This document shows positions 9,112 through 18,960 of a DNA stretch of 64,000 nt, one piece after another. Source of the stretch: Fulvivirga sp. M361. GTDB taxonomy: Bacteria > Bacteroidota > Bacteroidia > Cytophagales > Cyclobacteriaceae. A model generated the notes under the pieces. It was not told the DNA's origin. It did no database searches and saw only the letters and a list, made by a program, of their open reading frames with translations. The number at the start of each line of letters is the position of its first letter. The stretch's first letter is position 1. A program made the translations under genes and the position numbers. The stretch covers positions 1-64,000 of the forward strand of contig NZ_VKDC01000012.1 of NCBI RefSeq assembly GCF_007097395.1. The letters run 5' to 3'.

Positions 9112-10395
9112 ATGAAATTTTATAGTACTCATAGAGCAGTTGAAATGACTTCTTTTCGTGAAGCAGTCATCAAAGGTCTACCAGCGGATAACGGTCTTTT
9201 TATGCCGGAATCCATTCCTGCGCTTGATCAAGCGTTCTTGAATAACCTGGCGAATCTAAGTTTACCGGAAATTGCCCATACGGTGGCGCTACCCTTTGTA
9301 GATGGTGAGATACCCAGTGGGGTATTACAAACCATTGTAGAAGAAACACTGGCTTTTGCGCTACCTGTGGTAAACGTTCATGACAACATCTTTAGTCTCG
9401 AACTTTTTCACGGCCCTACCTGTGCTTTTAAAGATGTCGGCGCTCGTTTTTTAGCCCGGTGTCTGAGTCATTTTTCAGATGAAAAGGTGACCGTACTTGT
9501 AGCTACTTCAGGGGATACCGGCAGTGCAGTAGCAAATGGCTTTCTCGGAGTAGAAAATGTGGATGTCATCATACTGTATCCAAAAGGTAAGGTAAGTCAC
9601 TTACAGGAACAGCAATTGACTACGTTGGGGCAAAACATTACGGCACTGGAAGTCGAAGGCACATTCGATGATTGCCAAAGCATGGTCAAACATGCCTTCC
9701 TCGATAAAGAATTGAACAAAGCCATCAAACTTACTTCCGCCAATTCCATTAATATAGCCCGCCTGTTGCCACAATCGTTTTACTACTTCTGGGCCATGGC
9801 ACAGATGAAAGACCACGAAAAAGTGACATTTTCCGTACCTAGCGGGAACTACGGGAACCTGACCGCGGGACTACTGGCCAAATCAATGGGACTCAACATT
9901 CATGGTTTTGTGGCTTCATCAAATATCAACGATATCGTACCTAAATACATCAAGACAGGTTCTTTCGAATCAAAACCTTCCAAACAAACCATTTCCAATG
10001 CTATGGATGTTGGTAACCCAAGTAACTTCGGAAGGATGACAGAACTCTATGGACAGTCCTGGGAGAAGCTGACGGATAACATTACAGGTTTCAGCTATAA
10101 TGATCATGAAACCAAAACAGCCATGAAAGAGGTCTATGAACAATACAATTATGTATTGGATCCGCATGGAGCCGTAGGTTACCTCGGATTGACAGAGTAC
10201 CTCAAAAATAACAATGGTACTGGTGTCTTCCTGGAAACCGCTCATCCGGCTAAATTCATTGATACAGTCACCGAAGTAATTGGAGAAATAGAAATACCCG
10301 AGCGGCTAAGCGTTTACCTGGAAAAGGAAAAAAAGAGTACGCTTATAAGTAATTCTTATGGGGCGCTTAGAGCCTGTCTACTAGGGCAACATTAG
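9112..10395 (+). CDS. thrC: Threonine synthase
   Basis: PLP enzyme that converts O-phosphohomoserine to threonine. The 427-residue product has the PLP-lysine motif HGPTCAFKDVGARF with K107, and the phosphate-binding SGDTGSAVA loop near residue 135. It also has the family N-terminus FYSTHRAVEMTSFREAV. Spacing to thrB is 49 bases, so it completes a thrA-thrB-thrC operon under the same leader. The 427-residue length fits the E. coli-type enzymes. Confidence 0.97.
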   Translation: MKFYSTHRAVEMTSFREAVIKGLPADNGLFMPESIPALDQAFLNNLANLSLPEIAHTVALPFVDGEIPSGVLQTIVEETLAFALPVVNVHDNIFSLELFHGPTCAFKDVGARFLARCLSHFSDEKVTVLVATSGDTGSAVANGFLGVENVDVIILYPKGKVSHLQEQQLTTLGQNITALEVEGTFDDCQSMVKHAFLDKELNKAIKLTSANSINIARLLPQSFYYFWAMAQMKDHEKVTFSVPSGNYGNLTAGLLAKSMGLNIHGFVASSNINDIVPKYIKTGSFESKPSKQTISNAMDVGNPSNFGRMTELYGQSWEKLTDNITGFSYNDHETKTAMKEVYEQYNYVLDPHGAVGYLGLTEYLKNNNGTGVFLETAHPAKFIDTVTEVIGEIEIPERLSVYLEKEKKSTLISNSYGALRACLLGQH

Positions 10396-10489
10396 TTCTG
10401 CTGATCATTGGTGTTTGATCTATCAGCTGAGATAGATGACCCGAAGAAAGGGCACCAAAAATTTGTGGCACCCCATCGGTTCTTCTTAA

Positions 10490-10543
10490 AGAGCACAAAG
10501 TAACAATTGCAACCAACCCAAGACCCCGTTTACTTTGTGCTCT
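10490..10543. repeat. 14-bp perfect inverted repeat between convergent genes
   Basis: AGAGCACAAAGTAA (10490-10503) and its exact reverse complement (10530-10543) flank a 26-base spacer. It lies between thrC and the convergent BspA-like gene. A second small palindrome, ATCTATC/GATAGAT (10418-10424 and 10431-10437), lies just upstream. Neither is followed by a T-run, so these are not textbook terminators; they may still end or stabilise both transcripts. Confidence 0.6.
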
Positions 10544-10558
10544 GTTGCCAACATTCAC

Positions 10559-12346
10559 TTATTTTATGAAGATCATCTTTTTAGCATCGACGACCTCTCC
10601 ACTTGCTCTCAATTGATAGAAATACATTCCCGGAATCAACGCTTTGGTTATGATGACGTTGCTTTTAGTCCCTTTCTCTAAGCCCCCTTTTAATACTTCC
10701 TTGCCTGTTTTATCCATTAGAGACCAATCCATCTGTTTGGACAAAGCCTCTCTAAATTTTATAGTGAACTTACCTGTGGCGGGATTAGGGTAAACCGCTA
10801 TAAATGGATGGATATCCTCTTCTGATAGTGTTAAGGTTTTGGCGTTCTTCGATGCTTCTTCAATACGCGCTAATGATGGATTACAGTTTTTTTCATCTCC
10901 TACTATTCTCCAACCGTTCGTGTTGACCAAGCGGTTCCTGCCGGTTTCACCATGGCAATATTGAAGACCATGAGCCCCCAGTTCCATCTTGTCATTTAAA
11001 GAAGGTAACGCGGCCCACCCTGTCAATGTAGCTTCATAGTTATCTACAGAAAGGCCTGATGAGGATAGCATCTCCTTCATCTCCGAAACCTCATCGATAT
11101 CCCAGGAACCGATGTCCTGATCAAATGATGTGGCCTCTGCGAACATAAAGCTCATATTGGTAACACGCGACACATCCCAGTTCTCTATATTCTGGTTGAA
11201 CGAAAAAGCCGAATGAAACATATCACCCATACTCGTTACATTGCTTACCTCCCACGAGCTGATGTCCTGGTCAAAAGCAGAAGCTTCAAAAAACATTCCC
11301 CACATATCCGTGACGTTGCTTACATCCCAATTTCCTATGTCCTGGTTAAAAGAAGAGGCCTTAAAGAACATGCCAAGCATATCTGTTACATTACTTACCT
11401 CCCAACTCCCAATGGGCTGATCGAAAGCAGAAGCTAAACTGAACATATTACTCATATCCGTTACGTTACTTACCTCCCAATCCCCAATAGGCTGATTGAA
11501 TGCGGTTGCATTTATGAACATACCGGTCATATTGGTAACCTTACCTACATCCCAGTTCCCAATGCTCTGATTGAAAGAGGAAGCTACCCAAAACATATAA
11601 CTCATATCGGTGACGTTACCAACATCCCATGCACTGATATCCTGATCAAAGGTAGTGGCATCATCAAATAAAAAGCTCATATCCGTTACCCTGCTCACAT
11701 CCCAATTTCCGATGGCCTGGTTAAATGAAGTTGCCCTGCGAAACATATAGCTCATGTCGGTGACGTTACTGACGTTCCATGAACTGATATCCTGATTAAA
11801 GGCAGAGGCATCATCGAACAAAGAACCCATGTCCGTTACAGTACTCACATCCCAATGTCCAATGTACTGGTTAAGTGCCGTGGCCCAACGAAACATAGCA
11901 TTCATACTGCTTACATTTGAGAGGTCCGGAGCATCAGAAGCCAGTATTGTAAGGTTTGTACAGCCTGAAAACGCAGCTTCCATAGATTGCCAGGGATTGG
12001 TCCCCCATTGATCCACGCTCAGGAGTTTTTCCTTGTCATTTTCATTGTTAAAGTAGAGGCGTGGAAAATTACCCTGAATACTTACCCGGTAAGTACCGGC
12101 AACAGGAAAGGTGAGCACTGCATCCCCCCTAAAAGGACCAACCTTTCCCGTCAGGGAAGCATCATGTATATTGACCCAACTTACTGAATAATTATACCCC
12201 ATTCCCTCAGTCGGTATTCTGATCTGATTGTTCAAAGTCTTACCTGGATGATCTGTTTTCCAGGTAGTAATGAACGGAGTGCCCTGTTGAGCAAAAAGTC
12301 CGGGGCCTAAAAGACAGAATAAAATAGGATAAATGATCTGTTTCAT
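10559..12346 (-). CDS. BspA-like (DUF285) surface protein with T9SS sorting domain
   Basis: A predicted secreted surface protein of 595 residues. It has a signal peptide at about 1-20 (cut before QQGTPF). A beta-rich N-terminal domain at about 25-115 is shared with the protein at 49343-51628. Residues 157-431 hold eleven 25-residue repeats of the form FNQ-x-I-x-x-W-x-V-x-x-V-T-x-M-x-x-MF-x-x-A, the DUF285/BspA-like leucine-rich type. The C-terminal 80 residues begin YPNPATGKF and end MIFIK, a type A T9SS sorting domain that should export and attach the protein at the outer surface. Adhesion or ligand binding is a plausible role; nothing more specific can be read. Confidence 0.88.
   Translation of the reverse strand: MKQIIYPILFCLLGPGLFAQQGTPFITTWKTDHPGKTLNNQIRIPTEGMGYNYSVSWVNIHDASLTGKVGPFRGDAVLTFPVAGTYRVSIQGNFPRLYFNNENDKEKLLSVDQWGTNPWQSMEAAFSGCTNLTILASDAPDLSNVSSMNAMFRWATALNQYIGHWDVSTVTDMGSLFDDASAFNQDISSWNVSNVTDMSYMFRRATSFNQAIGNWDVSRVTDMSFLFDDATTFDQDISAWDVGNVTDMSYMFWVASSFNQSIGNWDVGKVTNMTGMFINATAFNQPIGDWEVSNVTDMSNMFSLASAFDQPIGSWEVSNVTDMLGMFFKASSFNQDIGNWDVSNVTDMWGMFFEASAFDQDISSWEVSNVTSMGDMFHSAFSFNQNIENWDVSRVTNMSFMFAEATSFDQDIGSWDIDEVSEMKEMLSSSGLSVDNYEATLTGWAALPSLNDKMELGAHGLQYCHGETGRNRLVNTNGWRIVGDEKNCNPSLARIEEASKNAKTLTLSEEDIHPFIAVYPNPATGKFTIKFREALSKQMDWSLMDKTGKEVLKGGLEKGTKSNVIITKALIPGMYFYQLRASGEVVDAKKMIFIK
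11054..11878 (-). repeat. Eleven 75-bp tandem coding repeats (DUF285)
   Basis: Region encoding residues 157-431 of the BspA-like protein. The unit is 25 codons without indels, and copies differ at many silent and coding positions, so the array is diverged rather than freshly amplified. Confidence 0.8.
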
Positions 12347-12885
12347 TTCTAATGAAGCTTAACTATGGTTTAAAAAATAATCTATTTACTTATTGAACTT
12401 TTGGGTGTCAGAGATCTCTACATGACGAAATGACATTGCTAGTCAGGGAGTTAAACAAAAAATACATGTACCTTCTCTCTACTATAAGGAAACAACAGGA
12501 TGAACATTGAAATCCATAAATCAATCTTTTGCATAGTTACAGGCAACTTTAACTATCGCAATTCTGCCAATTTTAAGAGAATTTATGGAGTTATCATAGT
12601 ACCTGTGGTAGGCAAATGGTAGACATGTCAACAGACAATTTCTTGACTATGCAGTTAACTAATTGTCGTTCAGAGCCATAACTCCATGTAAGGTTTTGTA
12701 AAAAAACACATGTTTTTTTGACTTTAGTGGTCATGCACTTATACTTCTATGCCATGTAAAACAAGTAAATAGGTCAACCCAACAAATACATACATCGCGT
12801 TTAAAGCCTGTTATTGAAATGATACGCTCAGAAACACCCGAACCCGGATAAACTATATCTATAGAAGATCGTAATTTAAAGGAAT
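12347..12885. other. Divergent intergenic region, no gene seen
   Basis: 539 AT-rich bases between the BspA-like gene (minus) and the AraC-type regulator (plus). A 9-bp palindrome of A and T runs sits at 12700-12719. Immediately after it is TTTG-N19-TATACTTC, a weak Bacteroidota promoter candidate for the regulator. ATGGAGTTAT (12585-12594) and its reverse complement (12678-12687) form a 10-bp inverted pair of unknown meaning. Confidence 0.35.
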
Positions 12886-13848
12886 ATGCGTCTTACACAG
12901 TTTCCGGATATCGAATGGTTAAGACCTACGGCTGAAAATAACTTCAGCCATCAACACGATGTGCATAACCGACCATTGCCCCGTCAGGGGTGGCCTAACG
13001 TCATATTAAATACCCGGGCAGATGCTATAGAACGTAATGGGATCAAAGGGCCCTTCAGTTTATTTTACAACTTAAACGGGACCAGCCTGGTAAAGGCAGG
13101 CGGAAATAAGATTACCATAGGACAGGATACTTTTGGCATTACCAACCCCGGTCAGTATTATGATCTGATCATACCTGAGGGAGAAAAGACTACCACGTTT
13201 AATATTCATTTCGGAGAACAGCTTTACCTTGATGTGTCCGGATCGTGTATTCAATCTCACCAAACACACCTTGATAATGGGAAATACGTCAGGAATATTG
13301 AATATCATACAACGGTTAGAACTTATTTTCAAGTCCCTTCTATCAGAACCAGTATCCTAAGCCTGTATCATACGTATCAACAACCAGGTGAATACGCTGA
13401 CCTGGTAGAAGAAACATTATTGGCCGAGCTACTTGTACATTTAAAACTACTTACACAAAAACACCTTGATGGTCTGAATCAAATTTCTTCCTTACGAAAA
13501 ACAACACGTGAAGAGCTGCTTAAAAGGCTTCTACTATCCATTGAATACATCCATGACAACTATTCCCGTCCTATTACCATTGATATGCTCAGCGCCGTGA
13601 GTTGTCTTTCTAAATTCCACTACCTCCGGACATTCAAAGAAGCTTTTGGCTGCACTCCTGCTCAATATTGGCAATGGGTGAGGTTACAAAAGGCTATCAA
13701 TATGTTAGAAAACAGCACCGCTTCAATTGCTGAGGTTGCCATAGCCGTAGGTTTCACAGAAGTTAATTCTTTTATAAAATTTTTCAGCAAAAATAAGGGC
13801 AACTCCCCAGGCGCATTCCGTAAAACCAGAATTAGCAATATTGGATAG
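12886..13848 (+). CDS. AraC family transcriptional regulator
   Basis: A 320-residue cytoplasmic regulator. The N-terminal about 180 residues are a cupin-like sensor domain. The C-terminal about 100 residues hold the double helix-turn-helix of AraC/XylS proteins: the first is seen in ITIDMLSAVSCLSKFHYLRTF and the conserved second in IAEVAIAVGFTEVNSFIKFF, ending SPGAFRK. The inducer cannot be read. The next gene on the same strand encodes a membrane protein 51 bases away and is a possible partner or target. Confidence 0.88.
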   Translation: MRLTQFPDIEWLRPTAENNFSHQHDVHNRPLPRQGWPNVILNTRADAIERNGIKGPFSLFYNLNGTSLVKAGGNKITIGQDTFGITNPGQYYDLIIPEGEKTTTFNIHFGEQLYLDVSGSCIQSHQTHLDNGKYVRNIEYHTTVRTYFQVPSIRTSILSLYHTYQQPGEYADLVEETLLAELLVHLKLLTQKHLDGLNQISSLRKTTREELLKRLLLSIEYIHDNYSRPITIDMLSAVSCLSKFHYLRTFKEAFGCTPAQYWQWVRLQKAINMLENSTASIAEVAIAVGFTEVNSFIKFFSKNKGNSPGAFRKTRISNIG

Positions 13849-13899
13849 TTACATCGTATATTCATCTTTTAACTTTACCTGAAATTTCATCCAAAAGAT

Positions 13900-14583
13900 A
13901 TGGTAAAGATTGGATTCTACTTACTCTCCGCGCTTATGACCGGTAGTGTGGTCCTGATGTTTTCAAAGGTTTCAAAGGCTACTGGACAAGAACGACAACG
14001 GAGTATAAGAAACTTCCTGACAGGAATATCGATATGGTCCGTGTACATTGTTGCTCTTTCTACCACGGGAGTATTGAACGATTTTGGCCTACCACCACGA
14101 ATGCCATTACTGGTAGTGATACCGGCCTTTGTGATTATCTTTTTTTCCACATCCCGTGCTCAAATGAAAAAAATGATTCATTCCACTCCGAAATCATTTC
14201 CGGTATACATTCAATCTTTCCGTGTGATAGTGGAGCTATTGATCTATGGTGCTTTTATGGAAGGTGTTTTTCCGAAAGCTGTTACTTTTGAAGGAACCAA
14301 TTTTGATATTTTGGCAGGTATATCTGCCCCTGTTATTGCTTTTTTGCATCACAAAAACCGGCTATCCGATAGAGGTGTGTTTTTCTGGAATATTCTATCT
14401 CTTTGTATACTTACCGTTACTGTGGTAACATTCATCACCGCTTTCTACTTCAGCACGCATACCCCTGACATCGCATTTTGTAAATTTTTTGAGTTACCCT
14501 ATATCCTCCTTCCAGCTATGCTACTACCTTATGCTGTTTTTTATCATGTTGTCTCTATCAGACAATTGAAAAGGAAAAAATGA
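13900..14583 (+). CDS. Hypothetical integral membrane protein
   Basis: Not recognised as a named family. The 227-residue protein has about seven hydrophobic segments (for example residues 4-22, 38-58, 66-84, 105-122, 165-185 and 195-213), separated by short basic loops, and ends in RQLKRKK. The basic inner loops agree with the positive-inside rule. It follows the AraC regulator by 51 bases and may be co-transcribed with it. A role in sensing or transport is possible but not shown. Confidence 0.7.
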   Translation: MVKIGFYLLSALMTGSVVLMFSKVSKATGQERQRSIRNFLTGISIWSVYIVALSTTGVLNDFGLPPRMPLLVVIPAFVIIFFSTSRAQMKKMIHSTPKSFPVYIQSFRVIVELLIYGAFMEGVFPKAVTFEGTNFDILAGISAPVIAFLHHKNRLSDRGVFFWNILSLCILTVTVVTFITAFYFSTHTPDIAFCKFFELPYILLPAMLLPYAVFYHVVSIRQLKRKK

Positions 14584-14679
14584 TGACTTGAAATTATATA
14601 GGCTCTGCCTAAAAACTACACAAATAAAAAAAAGGCTTCACACTGACCTCAATAATTGGCCCTATGGCCTCCATATAAA

Positions 14680-14711
14680 AACAGTCGTTTGATTTAATTC
14701 AAACGACTGTT
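14680..14711. terminator. Strong 13-bp hairpin, likely terminator
   Basis: AACAGTCGTTTGA (14680-14692) pairs perfectly with 14699-14711 across a 6-base loop. The A-run just before it on the plus strand gives a T-run on the minus strand, favouring termination of the leftward MBOAT/SGNH operon. It may also stop the rightward AraC/membrane-protein transcript. Confidence 0.7.
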
Positions 14712-14853
14712 AAGCATGTTTTTCGCCCTGTTGAAATTTGAAAGTGGAGCCTTACTATTCCAATGGTTATTGAAGCTACACTCGCATCAATGCGACACTG
14801 TTTTCAGATAATACCCTCATAGCCGATAGTTTAGAGGTAAATTAGACATCAAT

Positions 14854-15753
14854 CTACAATTGTACCTTGTCATTGATTTTTTCATTCAATACATTCGAAA
14901 ACTCTTTGGCCCCTATCGCATTTAAGTGATCTCCGTCGCCGTAACATTCTTTTTCGAATTTCATTGAATGCAGATCAATGAAATCTATTTGTTCTTCGAA
15001 TTGTTGAATCGTCGAATAATAATTCGAAATGAATTTTTGAGGAATTTTTCTATAATATCTGTCATGCACAGGTGTGTTTAAAATAAACAGTTTAATATTT
15101 CTTTTCTGACATAATTCGGCTATCTTTTTTAAGTATTTAATTTGGTAAGTTGAAAAATCTTGTTCGCCTCCGGATTCGGCATAATAGTGTCTTTGTATAG
15201 CCGCATTAACGGTACTATCGTTTAAACTGCTTTTTTTACTATTATAAAAATATCCAACAAATGAATATCCGTAGATGGTTGAACTACTAAATACAGATTC
15301 AACCATGCCTTTAAAAATATCAAATCCTTGTTTTATTGGAATTCTGTTGATATCAATGATCGATTCAATTTCAAGAATTGAAAAGTATCTCAGAAACATA
15401 AACTCTGTCTTATCTTCCGAATGAAGGTATTTATCATACGATTTGCTTAAAGAGTGAAAAGATACTCCCAGAATTATTTTTTCTATTTGTGGATTGTTTT
15501 TTAATAGAAGTCTCAGCACGTTATATGAATAGAGGAAATGTTCAGATGACTGGGATATATTTAAGGTATGATTAATAAGGCTATCATTTATACCAGCCTG
15601 TGTGTGAGAATCACCCAGAACCAGGGTATTAACCGAATCATCAATAGTGAGGCTATTAATATTATGCTTATAAACAAGGCTAACTATTGATATAAATAAA
15701 ACTATACCAACATTAAAAATGATAAATTTTAAACCAAATTCCTTCATAGTCAA
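14854..15753 (-). CDS. SGNH-hydrolase-like protein, partner of MBOAT
   Basis: A 299-residue membrane-anchored protein with one N-terminal transmembrane segment (about residues 8-25) and an extracytoplasmic domain. VLGDSHTQAG near residue 46 and DGDHLNAIG near 277 look like the GDSH block and the D-x-x-H block of SGNH/AlgX-type acyl esterases or transferases. Its ATG overlaps the stop of the MBOAT gene by 4 bases, so the two are translationally coupled. By analogy with AlgI-AlgX/AlgJ and DltB-DltD systems it may receive acyl groups moved across the membrane and pass them to a polymer. The substrate is unknown. Confidence 0.75.
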   Translation of the reverse strand: MTMKEFGLKFIIFNVGIVLFISIVSLVYKHNINSLTIDDSVNTLVLGDSHTQAGINDSLINHTLNISQSSEHFLYSYNVLRLLLKNNPQIEKIILGVSFHSLSKSYDKYLHSEDKTEFMFLRYFSILEIESIIDINRIPIKQGFDIFKGMVESVFSSSTIYGYSFVGYFYNSKKSSLNDSTVNAAIQRHYYAESGGEQDFSTYQIKYLKKIAELCQKRNIKLFILNTPVHDRYYRKIPQKFISNYYSTIQQFEEQIDFIDLHSMKFEKECYGDGDHLNAIGAKEFSNVLNEKINDKVQL

Positions 15754-17186
15754 AATTGAAAATAAATAAACTGCTGTTCTTTACCTCCAAACCAAAAAAT
15801 CGCAAAGATAAATGCGTAGTACATAGCGTATCTGAGCGGTCTTTTCCACTTCAAACCCAAATGAGCAATGGCATATTCTCCTTCTCTACCTAACCATTCA
15901 ATGATTAAAAAAAGCGTCACCAATAAAATGGTTGTTTTAGGAATAATTTCAGGAATGGTAAAAAGAGAACTTGAAAAGATTTTCAAAATATAGTTCCAGG
16001 CATGCCCGATACTTTCTGCTCTAAAAAATATCCAGGCAAAAACGGTCAGGCTAAAGGTTAAAAGTATTGAAAAAGTATCTTTTAAGGTAGGAATCTCCTT
16101 TCCTTGTGCAGCAATATCTAAATTATTCCTGTTACTATTGGTCAATAACAATGGTAAAAAGTAAACAGCATTTAGTCCTCCCCACACAATGTAAGTCCAA
16201 TTCGCACCATGCCAAAACCCGCTGACAACAAAAATGATAAATGTATTCCTGATTTTAATCCAAGTTCCTCCATGACTACCTCCCAATGGAATGTAAAGAT
16301 AATCCCTGAACCATGTTGAAAGTGAAATATGCCAGCGCCTCCAAAACTCAGCAATATCTCTTGAAAAGTAGGGAAAAGCGAAATTCCGTGTTAAGTTAAA
16401 ACCAAACAATCTTGAAGTGCCAATCGCTATATCAGAGTATCCGGAGAAGTCACCATAAATCTGAAATGTAAAAAATAATGCACCTAAAACTAAGGTACTA
16501 CCATTCATATCCTCTGAATTATTGAAGATTTTATTAGCAAATTCTGCACAATTATCCGCGATTACAACTTTTTTGAATAGTCCCCACAAAATCTGCCTCA
16601 AACCGTCAGCAGCTTTTAAAGGATCAAACAATCTTTTTTTGCTGAATTGAGGAAGTAGATTAGTTGCTCTTTCAATCGGTCCTGCAACCAATTGAGGGAA
16701 GAAACTCACGAATGCTAAGAACTCAATGAAATTTTTAGTGGGTTGCAGTTTTCGTTTATAAATATCAATGGTGTAGCTCAAGGTCTGAAAAGTATAGAAG
16801 CTTATTCCAACAGGCAATATAATATCCAGGGAATTTGCCTTTATATCTCGTCCAAAGAATGAAAATGCAGTGATAAAATTGTCAAGGAAAAAGTTGTAAT
16901 ATTTAAAAACCCCCAAAAATCCGAGGTTGATCAAAATACTTATCCAAAGGAGTATTTTTCGGTTGGCCTGGCTTTCCTCTTTTGCAAGTTTAAGGCCTAC
17001 TGAATAGTCAACTATAGTGCTAAATAATATCAAAGATAAAAATCTCCAATCCCACCAACCATAAAACACATAACTTGAAGTAACAATTAAAAGGTTCTGA
17101 AATGTTAAGTCTTTATACACCACAAACCAATGGAGTAAAAACACAATTGGTAGGAATATCATAAAATCAATCGAATTAAAGAGCAT
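15750..17186 (-). CDS. MBOAT family O-acyltransferase (AlgI/DltB-like)
   Basis: A 478-residue polytopic membrane protein of the MBOAT family, which moves acyl groups from cytoplasmic donors to extracytoplasmic acceptors. The family core is clear: FFPQLVAGPIERA, the FAFPYFSRDIAEFWRRWHIS region with SLSTWFRDYLYIPLGG, and the catalytic-histidine region VSGFWHGANWTYIVWGGLNA. Length matches AlgI. It is first in a two-gene operon with the SGNH-like gene. The pair looks more AT-rich than its neighbours. Alginate acetylation is unlikely without other alg genes; acetylation of another exopolysaccharide or cell-wall polymer is the inference. Confidence 0.93.
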   Translation of the reverse strand: MLFNSIDFMIFLPIVFLLHWFVVYKDLTFQNLLIVTSSYVFYGWWDWRFLSLILFSTIVDYSVGLKLAKEESQANRKILLWISILINLGFLGVFKYYNFFLDNFITAFSFFGRDIKANSLDIILPVGISFYTFQTLSYTIDIYKRKLQPTKNFIEFLAFVSFFPQLVAGPIERATNLLPQFSKKRLFDPLKAADGLRQILWGLFKKVVIADNCAEFANKIFNNSEDMNGSTLVLGALFFTFQIYGDFSGYSDIAIGTSRLFGFNLTRNFAFPYFSRDIAEFWRRWHISLSTWFRDYLYIPLGGSHGGTWIKIRNTFIIFVVSGFWHGANWTYIVWGGLNAVYFLPLLLTNSNRNNLDIAAQGKEIPTLKDTFSILLTFSLTVFAWIFFRAESIGHAWNYILKIFSSSLFTIPEIIPKTTILLVTLFLIIEWLGREGEYAIAHLGLKWKRPLRYAMYYAFIFAIFWFGGKEQQFIYFQF

Positions 17187-17718
17187 ATTGCCTGTGTTGA
17201 TTTTTACATTTTATAAGTTATGTAGTGACATTTTAACAAGGTGTGTAATTCAGTCCTTTATAATTACCCGTATTTCAAACTTTCTGGCATGGGACTAATA
17301 TTTTTCATTTCAAACTGTATGTCTCTTTATAGGGCTATCAAGTAGGTTTTAATGTTAAACTCTCTTAATCAAGCTAGTAAAGTCAGTTCTATCCATTCTT
17401 GACACCATAGGGATATTCCATAATATGAGCATATTCCACGAAGTTGCATAAAGTCTTAATTCTTTTCTAATTCATCAAATCTCAATTTATAATCTTCAAC
17501 AATGAAATTGTAATTCATCATTGCCCCTTTTCCAAAACAACGGACACGTATAAAGTAGAGGTTCCTCTCAAATCAACAATACAAAGTTAAATGCAACCTG
17601 TTCCCATATAAAGAGCAGAAAAACATAATTTGATTTAGGTGATTTTGCTGAGAGTCATTTACCAGATAATACCGGAAGCCGATAAATTTCACGGTTTGAG
17701 GTTAATCCAAGGCCATTA
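17187..17718. other. AT-rich intergenic region, nothing recognised
   Basis: About 530 bases upstream of the leftward MBOAT gene. No coding ORF, RNA gene or strong repeat is visible. The promoter of the MBOAT operon should lie at the left end. Confidence 0.4.
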
Positions 17719-17751
17719 AAAAAGTCGTCTGACTGGAGCCAGACGACTTTA
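17719..17751 (-). terminator. Intrinsic terminator of the DJ-1/GlxA operon
   Basis: AAAGTCGTCTG (17721-17731) pairs perfectly with CAGACGACTTT (17740-17750) around an 8-base loop. Read leftward the stem is followed by TTTTT. It lies 33 bases past the stop of the gene at 17784. Confidence 0.85.
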
Positions 17752-17783
17752 ATAAGAGGAGTACAGCCTGAATATAGCGCAGG

Positions 17784-18896
17784 CTAAAAACCAATGTTTA
17801 TGATCCGGTTCCGGGCATTTTTAATCTGATCGTTCAATTTTTTAAACCTCTTTTCATCATCCCGTGTGTAAGCAGCCACCTTATTGCCTTCCCATAGAAA
17901 TACTAACTCATCCCCTCGTTCATTTAAATAGTGATCTTTCGAAATGTAGAATAATGGGGAAACCCTGTTTTCTATTATGGCATAAAGCGTGTTCCCTTCT
18001 TCACCGGCTACTACTATGGCTTTTTTACCACCTTCCACTTCGTAAGTACCTTCGTACATGGTCAATGTTTCCCGGCTCAGGATTGGGATATCGTAGGGAT
18101 TATCTTCCGACAGGATAAGGCCTTCGCCGGGCTTCCATTTGTCGTATTCCATATTATAGGCTACTAATCTTGCTACTGCCAGTCCTTTTAATTTGGCTAC
18201 CAGGTGCAACGCTCCATCAATTCCTGCTGAAATACCAGCAGTGGTGATCACCTTACCATTATCCACAAAGCGTACATTGTCTCGAACGTTGATTTCCGGA
18301 TAGTCATCCCTTAACCTGCTCAATGCGCTGTGAAAGGTAGTTGCCGTTTTACCAGTGAGTTGGCCGGATTCTGCCAGTACAAAAGCACCTGTACATACTG
18401 AAAAGTGATAGTCTACCTCCGTACGAGACCTGATCCATTTAATTACTTCGGGATCACCGGAAGCTGCTCCCGAGTTTCCTCCAAAAAACGCAAGTATTTC
18501 GGCATGAGGAGCATCTTCAATACTGTAGTCCGGTATTACCGTCAATATTCCTTGCGAACGTATAGGATCTTTGGTTTTTGATACGGTAAATATCTCAAAC
18601 CCGGAATAGGACAATACTTCCAGTGGACCGGCAAAGTCCAGTATTTCCACCCTGTCCTGAAGGTAAAAAGCGATCGTCATTTGTTCTTTCATTTGTTTTA
18701 CCCGTTGATCAGGGGTCATTTCGGTAAGCTTCATGCCACAAACATCACAAGTTCCGGCTGCATTGAATATTTTATCGTCACATTCTAAATTGCAAGGAGG
18801 GCAGTAAAAATGAGCAGTGGTTGAAGTTTCGATCCTTGGCTGGGAAAATAGGAAGTTGTATCCTAAAAGCAATAACAGAATAATATTCGTTTTCAT
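17784..18896 (-). CDS. Secreted DJ-1/PfpI protein with N-terminal metal-binding motif
   Basis: A 370-residue exported protein. A signal peptide covers about residues 1-18. Residues about 30-65 hold YCPPCNLECDD and GTCDVCGMKLTEM, resembling the heavy-metal-binding CPMHP/CPICGM domain of copper proteins. A DJ-1/PfpI (class I glutamine amidotransferase-like) domain spans about 73-250, with the nucleophile cysteine in FSVCTGAFVLAESG. The last 110 residues are unassigned. The gene follows a GlxA-type regulator with the same DJ-1 fold by 64 bases. It may bind a metal or repair or sense reactive compounds in the periplasm; the enzyme activity cannot be read. Confidence 0.8.
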   Translation of the reverse strand: MKTNIILLLLLGYNFLFSQPRIETSTTAHFYCPPCNLECDDKIFNAAGTCDVCGMKLTEMTPDQRVKQMKEQMTIAFYLQDRVEILDFAGPLEVLSYSGFEIFTVSKTKDPIRSQGILTVIPDYSIEDAPHAEILAFFGGNSGAASGDPEVIKWIRSRTEVDYHFSVCTGAFVLAESGQLTGKTATTFHSALSRLRDDYPEINVRDNVRFVDNGKVITTAGISAGIDGALHLVAKLKGLAVARLVAYNMEYDKWKPGEGLILSEDNPYDIPILSRETLTMYEGTYEVEGGKKAIVVAGEEGNTLYAIIENRVSPLFYISKDHYLNERGDELVFLWEGNKVAAYTRDDEKRFKKLNDQIKNARNRIINIGF

Positions 18897-18960
18897 TTTC
18901 TGGTGAAGTTAGGTGAAATGTATCTCACCCACGAGGACAATGTACCGCAGGATAAGGACA

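Noticed and set aside
11213-11437. Plus-strand open frames and regular 75-bp spacing that could suggest a CRISPR-like array or tandem peptides
   Set aside because: The periodicity is explained by the DUF285 coding repeats on the minus strand; units differ throughout and have no repeat-spacer pattern.
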